A DNA stretch of 12,537 nucleotides, from NCBI GenBank assembly GCA_046484825.1, contig JAWOIE010000115.1, forward strand, positions 1 to 12,537, written 5' to 3'. This DNA is from CAJYAN01 sp046484825. GTDB taxonomy: Bacteria > Pseudomonadota > Gammaproteobacteria > UBA6429 > Thiohalophilaceae. Position numbers and translations under genes: made by a program. Below, piece by piece: positions 1 through 4,762 of the stretch. The notes beneath the pieces were generated by a model. That model made no database searches. It saw only the letters and a program-made list of their open reading frames with translations, and was not told the DNA's origin. Position 1 is the first letter of the stretch. The number at the start of each line of letters is the position of its first letter.

Positions 1-172
1 GTTGCCGGTAGGCCTGTGCCTGTTCGAGCCGGGTCACCGCGGGCTTGAGGTTGGGCATGATTATGGCGCGGCCAATACAGCGCGCAGTGTGCGGGACTAC
101 CGTATGCAGGGCCGCATGGTCACGCACATGCAGGTGCCAGTCGTCGGGGCGGGTAAGGGTCAGGGTATCCAA
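1..172 (-). CDS. pyrC: Dihydroorotase, N-terminal part (runs off left edge)
   Basis: Dihydroorotase catalyses the reversible cyclisation of carbamoyl-aspartate to dihydroorotate, the third step of pyrimidine synthesis, in the cytoplasm. Only about 57 codons lie in the window. Translating the minus strand gives a start like E. coli-type PyrC: RPDDWHLHVRD at about residues 8-18, with the metal-binding HxH pair at His13 and His15, followed by VVPHT, GRAIIMPNL and the P-V-T segment. No ATG is available near the N-terminus. I chose the TTG at 172-170 because an AGGA ribosome site (182-179) sits 6 bases upstream and the N-terminal length fits the family. A CTG directly before it is the alternative. 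The gene begins 22 bases after the stop of the SirB2-like gene, so it is probably co-transcribed with it. Family identity is very secure; the exact start is less so. Confidence 0.9.
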   Translation of the reverse strand, partial: MDTLTLTRPDDWHLHVRDHAALHTVVPHTARCIGRAIIMPNLKPAVTRLEQAQAYRQ

Positions 173-194
173 CAGCGTTCCTGTGTGTGATTTA

Positions 195-581
195 TTAGGG
201 GGTCTGGAAAAACACCAGGCTTTTGTTTTCGGCAATGACAACAATATAGGCAAATACCAGCACGGCGGCAACAAAGGCCAGGCGGCGCGCCTGTCGGGTC
301 CTGGCGAGGCGCAGGGTGACGAGGCCGAGAACGATATAAAGCACGAGCAGGAGAATTTTCATGGCCAGCCAGCTGTGCTGCAGTGGTGATAGACCCGTTT
401 GTATCAGCAGGAGAATGGCACTGACAAGCAAGACTGTATCGACGAGGTGTGGTGTGACCTTGATCCAGGTCTGCGCCAGGCGCGGCGAATTTTGCAGGGC
501 AAGAAGGCCTCGGGCGACAAAACCACTGATCGAGATCAGCGCACAGCTGACGTGTATCAGTTTAAGCACGGCATAGTCCAT
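195..581 (-). CDS. SirB2-family integral membrane protein
   Basis: The 128-residue protein is predicted to span the inner membrane four times, at about residues 5-27, 43-62, 69-93 and 100-118. It carries features I associate with the SirB/YchQ family: KLIH near the start (His10), PHLVDT with a polar His45 in helix 2, and WLAMK followed by YIVLG in helix 3. The name comes from a Salmonella locus first linked to invasion-gene expression. The biochemical role is not established, and I infer none here. The length is normal for the family. The ATG lies 5 bases after the fumC stop and has no clear Shine-Dalgarno sequence, which suggests translational coupling. Together with the nearby pyrC start, this places it inside a minus-strand operon. 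Confidence is good for the family and low for function. Confidence 0.82.
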   Translation of the reverse strand: MDYAVLKLIHVSCALISISGFVARGLLALQNSPRLAQTWIKVTPHLVDTVLLVSAILLLIQTGLSPLQHSWLAMKILLLVLYIVLGLVTLRLARTRQARRLAFVAAVLVFAYIVVIAENKSLVFFQTP

Positions 582-586
582 GCGCG

Positions 587-1975
587 CTAGTCGGCCAGAC
601 CGCCCTGGGTCAGCCGGGCGGGGTCGAGCAATTGTTTTAGCTCGGCTTCCGACAGGTCGGTTTCCTGCAGGGCCACCTCGAGAATGGGGCGATTTTCCGC
701 ATAGGCCTGTTTGGCAATGGCGGCACCCTTTTCATAGCCGATCCGGCTGTTGAGGGCCGTGACCAGGATGGGATTGCGGTCGAGTGCGTCTTTCAGATTG
801 GCTTCATTGACGCTGAAACCGGCAATGGCCTTGTCGGCCAGCACCCGGGCGCCGTTCGCCAGCAGTTGAATGCTCTGCAGCAGATTAAAGGCGATCAGGG
901 GCAGCATGACATTGAGTTGAAAATTACCCGACTGGCCGGCAATGGTGATGGTGGTATCGTTGCCCATGACCTGGGCACAGACCATGGCGGTGGCCTCGGG
1001 AATCACCGGGTTGACCTTGCCGGGCATGATGGAACTCCCCGGTTGCAGGGCGGGCAGGGCGATCTCCCCCAGGCCGGCGAGGGGACCGGAGTTCATCCAG
1101 CGCAGGTCGTTGGAAATTTTCATGAGGGCGACCGCCAGGGTCTTGAGCTGGCCACTCATTTCCACGGCGGCGTCCTGCGTCGCCAGGCCGACAAATTTGT
1201 TGTCCATGGGCATAAAGCTGATGCCGGTGCGCGACTTCAGGGCGGCGGCAAATCGGGTGGCAAATTCCGCATGGGCATTGACCCCGGTGCCTACTGCCGT
1301 GCCACCCTGTGGCAGGGCGCGCAGCCGGGTGAGGGCGGCCTGAATGCGATACATGCCTTGCTGAATCTGCGTGGCCCAGGCGCTGAGTTCCTGTCCCAGC
1401 GTCACGGGCATGGCGTCCATAAGGTGCGTGCGCCCGGTCTTGACCACGGCCGACAGTTCCGTGGCGCGTTGCTCAATGACATTGATCAGGTGCGCGAGCG
1501 CCGGTAACAGTTGTTCCTCGATTTCCAGACAGGCGCTGACGTGAATGGCCGTGGGGATGACATCGTTCGAACTCTGGCTCATGTTGACATGGTCATTGGC
1601 ATGTACCGCTTCCCCCAGCTTCTCGCTGGCGAGGCAGGCAATGACTTCATTGGCATTCATGTTGGTGCTGGTACCGGAGCCTGTTTGAAAGACATCAATG
1701 GGAAACTGATCGTCATAGTCGCCGCTGGCAATCTGCTCGGCGGCGTCCTGGATGGCCTGGGCGTATTTTTCATCCAGGAGGCCCAGACGCCAGTTGGCGG
1801 CGGCGCAGGCGCCCTTGATCATGCCCAGGGCGCGGATAAAACTTCGCGGCAGGGGCAGGCCACTAATGGGAAAGTTATCAACCGCCCGCTGGGTTTGGGC
1901 GCCATAGAGGGCCTCGGCGGGGACTTGCAGTTCCCCCATACTGTCACGTTCAACGCGAAATCTTTGTTTACTCAT
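587..1975 (-). CDS. fumC: Class II fumarate hydratase (fumarase C)
   Basis: Fumarase C converts fumarate and water to L-malate in the TCA cycle. It is an iron-sulfur-free cytoplasmic homotetramer. The 462-residue product has the usual length. Visible motifs are GTSTNMNANE (101-110), SQSSND (133-138), GRTH with catalytic His184, and the superfamily signature GSSIMPGKVNP (313-323) with the catalytic serine on the mobile loop. The B-site motif, usually HPND, reads HAND (125-128), keeping the histidine. An in-frame ATG at 2095 would add 40 residues unlike any fumarase. I chose the ATG at 1975 because it follows a good AGGAGA site and begins MSKQRFRVERDSMGE, the normal N-terminus. The start overlaps the end of the NTF2-like gene by 8 bases, and the SirB2 gene follows after 5 bases, so the genes form one operon. 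A fumarate lyase relative such as aspartase is unlikely given how closely the motifs fit FumC. Confidence 0.96.
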   Translation of the reverse strand: MSKQRFRVERDSMGELQVPAEALYGAQTQRAVDNFPISGLPLPRSFIRALGMIKGACAAANWRLGLLDEKYAQAIQDAAEQIASGDYDDQFPIDVFQTGSGTSTNMNANEVIACLASEKLGEAVHANDHVNMSQSSNDVIPTAIHVSACLEIEEQLLPALAHLINVIEQRATELSAVVKTGRTHLMDAMPVTLGQELSAWATQIQQGMYRIQAALTRLRALPQGGTAVGTGVNAHAEFATRFAAALKSRTGISFMPMDNKFVGLATQDAAVEMSGQLKTLAVALMKISNDLRWMNSGPLAGLGEIALPALQPGSSIMPGKVNPVIPEATAMVCAQVMGNDTTITIAGQSGNFQLNVMLPLIAFNLLQSIQLLANGARVLADKAIAGFSVNEANLKDALDRNPILVTALNSRIGYEKGAAIAKQAYAENRPILEVALQETDLSEAELKQLLDPARLTQGGLAD

Positions 1976-2381
1976 GTTCTCCTGCAGCGAGTTGGTATTG
2001 CCTTTGATTCCAGTGGTGAATGGTCTCCTCAATAACGCGCCAGACACCATCCGCTTCTTTCTCCAGCATAATATCCTTGTTGATGATATAGACAACCCCG
2101 TCTTTGGCGATCAGTGACTGATCGACATTAAAGGCGATACGCACCAGGCCCAGGGTCTTGATCTTGACATGCGCATGTTGCAGGGCAACGAGGCGTCGCG
2201 TCCTGAATTCATTGTGACGACGCTGGCGCCACTGCGGGTAGTCCACTACCTCCTTGCGCGGCAGGCCATAGATCTGCACACGCTTTGATACCAGAGCCAT
2301 GTGTTGTTCCAGGTCCTGGTCCTGCACGGAGCGTTGCATATTCTGTAGCCATTGATGCAGGGGATCGGTTTGTTCTTTCAT
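1968..2381 (-). CDS. Small NTF2-like / SnoaL-like protein, function unknown
   Basis: This is a 137-residue soluble protein with no signal peptide or membrane segment. It has an N-terminal amphipathic stretch (PLHQWLQNMQRSVQ), a central basic segment rich in Arg, and a C-terminal half predicted as alternating beta strands ending in DGVWRVIEETIHHW. That pattern, with a final strand carrying a W-R-V-x-E-E type motif, suggests an NTF2-like cone fold such as SnoaL or DUF4440 relatives, but I do not recognise a named family. The frame is open upstream to 2525. I chose the ATG at 2381 because AGGA lies about 9 bases upstream and the extra 48 residues look non-coding. It is the first gene of the minus-strand operon, and its last 8 bases overlap the fumC start, implying translational coupling with fumarase. 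The function is unknown. Confidence 0.65.
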   Translation of the reverse strand: MKEQTDPLHQWLQNMQRSVQDQDLEQHMALVSKRVQIYGLPRKEVVDYPQWRQRRHNEFRTRRLVALQHAHVKIKTLGLVRIAFNVDQSLIAKDGVVYIINKDIMLEKEADGVWRVIEETIHHWNQRQYQLAAGEHE

Positions 2382-2408
2382 ACTGCTAAATCCTGTTGAT
2401 TGCGCTTT

Positions 2409-2414
2409 ATTATA
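2409..2414 (-). promoter_or_regulatory. Candidate -10 box for the NTF2-like/fumC operon
   Basis: On the minus strand this is a perfect TATAAT. Transcription would start near 2402, giving a leader of about 20 bases before the ATG at 2381. No good -35 box is visible 16-18 bases upstream. The expected place is next to the GC-rich inverted repeat at 2438-2460, so an activator or repressor may act there. This is a motif match only. Confidence 0.4.
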
Positions 2415-2437
2415 GGCATAATTGACCCGCACGGTTG

Positions 2438-2460
2438 CCACCGGTAACGGCGGCCGGTGG
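2438..2460. repeat. Inverted repeat in divergent promoter region, possible operator
   Basis: The arms CCACCGG (2438-2444) and CCGGTGG (2454-2460) are perfect 7-bp inverted repeats around a 9-base spacer. The repeat sits just upstream of the minus-strand -10 box and about 140 bases upstream of pdhA, a plausible position for a regulator of either divergent operon. No known regulator consensus was recognised. Confidence 0.4.
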
Positions 2461-2496
2461 GGGAGTGTAATTACCTTACATAAAAAATGGTTATTG

Positions 2497-2525
2497 TTGA
2501 CCTGCAAGCCCAAAAAGCAGATCAT
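2497..2525 (+). promoter_or_regulatory. Candidate sigma-70 promoter for the pdh operon
   Basis: TTGACC (2497-2502, 5 of 6 matches to the -35 consensus) is followed after exactly 17 bases by GATCAT (2520-2525, 4 of 6 matches to the -10 consensus). Transcription would start near 2532, giving a leader of about 68 bases before pdhA. The predicted start lies immediately before an inverted repeat at 2535-2550. This is a motif match in the only upstream gap of the operon. Confidence 0.5.
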
Positions 2526-2534
2526 ACGCGCCTT

Positions 2535-2550
2535 TCATGCCCCGGCATGA
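2535..2550. repeat. Short perfect inverted repeat at the predicted pdh transcription start
   Basis: TCATGCC (2535-2541) and GGCATGA (2544-2550) are perfect 7-bp arms around a CC spacer. Lying just after the candidate -10 box, the repeat could be a repressor operator or a small hairpin at the 5' end of the pdh mRNA. It has no terminator T-run and does not resemble the PdhR site that I know from enterics. Confidence 0.4.
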
Positions 2551-2599
2551 TGAAGATTTTTTATAACCCTCTAATTTTACTAATAAAACAAGGATTCTT

Positions 2600-3613
2600 A
2601 TGAAAGATGCGGATAAGAAACGCCTGTTGCGGGAAATGATTTTCTTTCGCCGCTTCGAAGATCGCACCTTTGAAGCCTATATGGAACGCAAGATTGGTGG
2701 TTTCCTCCATCTCTATTCCGGCCAGGAAGCCGTCGCCACCGGGGTGCTGGAAATGGCGAACGTTGGCCAGGGCGAAAAAAATGACTACGTCATTACCGGC
2801 TACCGCGACCATATCCACGCCATCAAGACCGGTGCCCCGCCGCGCGAAGTCATGGCCGAACTCTATGGCAAGGAAAACGGTTCCTCCAGGGGCCGCGGCG
2901 GTTCCATGCACATCTTTGATGCCAGCCAGAACTTTATGGGTGGCTATGCCCTGGTCGGGCAACCCTTTCCGCTGGCCGCGGGCCTGGCCCTCGGTTGCAA
3001 ACACAAGGGCACCGGGCAGATCGCCATTTGTTTTCTCGGTGATGGCGCCAATAACCAGGGTACCTTTCATGAAACCATGAACATGGCGTCTATCTGGAAC
3101 CTGCCGGTACTGTTTGTCTGTGAAAATAATGGCTACGCCATCGGCACCCACATCGATCGCTCCACCGCCCAACCGGATCAATACAGGCGCGTGGATACCG
3201 CCTATAACATGAAGTCCAGTCAGCATGACGGCATGGATATTGAAACCGTGATGGCGGCGGCCAAAGAGGCCGTGGACTATGTGCGTAATAAACAGAAGCC
3301 GTACTTTATTGAATTCATGACCTATCGTTTTCGTGGTCACTCCATGTCCGACGCCAAGGGCTATCGCACCAAGGAAGAAGAGGCCGAGTGGGAAAAGCGT
3401 GACCCCATCAAGATTTTCAGCAAGAAGTTGATCGCGGCCAAGATAATAACGGCCAAAGACATCAAGGCAATGGAAAAGGAAATTGATGATGAGATTGAAA
3501 ACGACATCATCAAGTTTGCAGAAGAAGGTCCGGAACCCAGAGTCGAAGACCTGCACAAATACGTCCTGGACGATAATCCGGATCCACGCTGGATCGGTCC
3601 ATTACAGAAATAA
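2600..3613 (+). CDS. pdhA: Pyruvate dehydrogenase E1 component, alpha subunit
   Basis: E1 alpha carries the thiamine-diphosphate-binding half of the alpha2-beta2 E1 enzyme, which decarboxylates pyruvate and reductively acetylates the lipoyl group of E2. The 337-residue length is normal. Visible features are FLHLYSGQEA (35-44), GYRDH (67-71), GRGGSMH (98-104), the ThDP/magnesium motif starting GDG (147-149) and ending NN (176-177), and the conserved phosphorylation-loop-type YRFRGHSMSD (242-251). The ATG has an AAGGA site 7 bases upstream. pdhB begins 11 bases after the stop. Branched-chain or acetoin dehydrogenase E1 alpha is the main alternative. The YRFRGHSMSD loop and the neighbouring genes favour pyruvate, but substrate cannot be proved from sequence. 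Many gammaproteobacteria instead use a single-chain homodimeric AceE, so the two-subunit form is notable. Confidence 0.93.
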   Translation: MKDADKKRLLREMIFFRRFEDRTFEAYMERKIGGFLHLYSGQEAVATGVLEMANVGQGEKNDYVITGYRDHIHAIKTGAPPREVMAELYGKENGSSRGRGGSMHIFDASQNFMGGYALVGQPFPLAAGLALGCKHKGTGQIAICFLGDGANNQGTFHETMNMASIWNLPVLFVCENNGYAIGTHIDRSTAQPDQYRRVDTAYNMKSSQHDGMDIETVMAAAKEAVDYVRNKQKPYFIEFMTYRFRGHSMSDAKGYRTKEEEAEWEKRDPIKIFSKKLIAAKIITAKDIKAMEKEIDDEIENDIIKFAEEGPEPRVEDLHKYVLDDNPDPRWIGPLQK

Positions 3614-3624
3614 CGAGGCATAAA

Positions 3625-4605
3625 ATGGCAGAGACAGCATATTGGGAAGCGATCCGTCGCGCACACGATGAAGAAATGGCACGAGACCCCCTGGTCATCG
3701 CCATGGGTGAAGATATCGGTGTTGCCGGCGGGACCTACAAGGCAACCTCCGGGCTCTATGACAAGTACGGCGAGAGCCGTATTATCGATTGTCCGATTTC
3801 AGAAAACTCCTATACGGGTATCGGTATCGGTGCCTCCATGACCGGCATGCGTCCGGTGATTGAGATCATGTCCATCAACTTTGCCCTGTTGGCGCTGGAT
3901 ACCATTGTCAACGCGGCGGCCAAGATTCGTTACATGTCCGGTGGGCAGATCTCCTGTCCCATCGTCATGCGTACCCCGGGCGGCACCGCGCATCAGCTGG
4001 CGGCACAGCACTCGGCGCGTCTGGCGCGCATGTTTATGTCCACCTCGGGTCTGCGTGTTGTGACACCGCGCGGTCCGCTCGATGCCTATGGCATGCTGAA
4101 GTCGGCCATCCGGTCCAATGACCCGGTGATCATTATTGAGCACGAACAGATGTATAACCTCAAGGAAGACATTCCCGATGAGGAGTTCTTCCGTCCCCTG
4201 GAAGGCGCCGAGGTCATCCGTGAAGGTTCAGACATTACCCTGATCGGTTACAACTACAGCGTCCACCTGTGTCTGGAAGCGGCCAAGCGCCTCGAGGCCG
4301 ACGGCATCAGCGCCGAGGTCATTGACCTGCGTTCACTCAAGCCCATCGACCGCGAGACCATTCGCAAGTCGGTGGAAAAGACCCACAAGGTTGTGGTTGC
4401 AGAAGAAGACGAAGCCCCAGTCGGTGTCGGTTCCGAGATCATTACCGGCATTATGGAAGACTGTTTCTTCGCCCTCGACTCGCAACCGGTGCGTATCCAT
4501 GCGGCTGACGTACCCGTGCCGTATAACTACAAACTGGAAAAGGCCGCCATCCCCAACGCGGATGATGTCTACCAGGGCGCCTTGAAGGTGATGGGCAAGA
4601 TTTAA
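3625..4605 (+). CDS. pdhB: Pyruvate dehydrogenase E1 component, beta subunit
   Basis: E1 beta completes the thiamine-diphosphate site of the alpha2-beta2 E1 and contacts the peripheral-subunit-binding domain of E2. The 326-residue protein shows GEDIGVAGG (28-36), PISENSYTGIGIGAS (57-71) with Glu60 in the position of the cofactor-activating glutamate, the PGGTAHQLAAQHSARL segment (118-133) with His129, and the C-terminal transketolase-type domain with VIDLRSLKPID and VVVAEEDE. The ATG has a GAGG site about 9 bases upstream and follows pdhA by 11 bases, so the two subunits are surely co-translated from one mRNA. After its stop the operon continues to the E2-E3 gene across a 157-base gap that holds a palindromic element. 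The assignment to pyruvate, rather than another 2-oxo acid, rests on the whole operon. Confidence 0.93.
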   Translation: MAETAYWEAIRRAHDEEMARDPLVIAMGEDIGVAGGTYKATSGLYDKYGESRIIDCPISENSYTGIGIGASMTGMRPVIEIMSINFALLALDTIVNAAAKIRYMSGGQISCPIVMRTPGGTAHQLAAQHSARLARMFMSTSGLRVVTPRGPLDAYGMLKSAIRSNDPVIIIEHEQMYNLKEDIPDEEFFRPLEGAEVIREGSDITLIGYNYSVHLCLEAAKRLEADGISAEVIDLRSLKPIDRETIRKSVEKTHKVVVAEEDEAPVGVGSEIITGIMEDCFFALDSQPVRIHAADVPVPYNYKLEKAAIPNADDVYQGALKVMGKI

Positions 4606-4609
4606 AACG

Positions 4610-4734
4610 TTTACCGCAGAGACGCAGAGGGCGCAAAGTAGAACTATTATTTTTGTCAGCGCTGCGTCGGGTAAAACTGTAACCTGTAATTTTTTGTAAA
4701 AATTTACAGGTTTTCTTTGCGTCTCTGCGGTAAA
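4610..4734. repeat. 125-bp palindromic (MITE/REP-like) intergenic element
   Basis: TTTACCGCAGAGACGCA (4610-4626) is repeated as a perfect 17-bp inverted copy at 4718-4734. The right arm extends to ACCGCAGAGACGCAAAG, which matches the left arm if a 9-base GAGGGCGCA insertion is skipped. Within the element, a second hairpin has 15-bp arms (4681-4695 and 4698-4712) with one mismatch and a 2-base loop. There is no open reading frame. No target duplication is obvious. The GCAGAG-rich terminal motif resembles interspersed repeats I recall from several bacterial genomes, but this cannot be checked here. It separates pdhB from the E2-E3 gene and may form a long RNA stem, possibly acting as an mRNA processing or partial termination site. 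Only one copy lies in the window. Confidence 0.75.
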
Positions 4735-4762
4735 AAATATTAAAAATTCAGGAAAGATATCA

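Noticed and set aside
866..2035. Plus-strand open frames of 213 and 174 residues opposite fumC
   Set aside because: They are antisense to conserved fumarase motifs and have shadow-type Gly/His/Arg composition.
2395..2415. FNR-type box (TTGAT-N4-ATCAA) near the divergent promoters
   Set aside because: Only the TTGAT half is present; the second half-site does not exist at the required spacing.
2561..3556. 331-residue open frame on the minus strand opposite pdhA
   Set aside because: The plus strand encodes a full E1 alpha with conserved motifs. The antisense frame has no recognisable domain and would read through the pdhA ribosome site.
4610..4734. Intrinsic terminator ending the transcript after pdhB
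   Set aside because: The inner hairpin is AT-rich with a 2-base loop and no following U-run in the right place, and the E2-E3 gene must be expressed with E1. Kept as a palindromic repeat instead.
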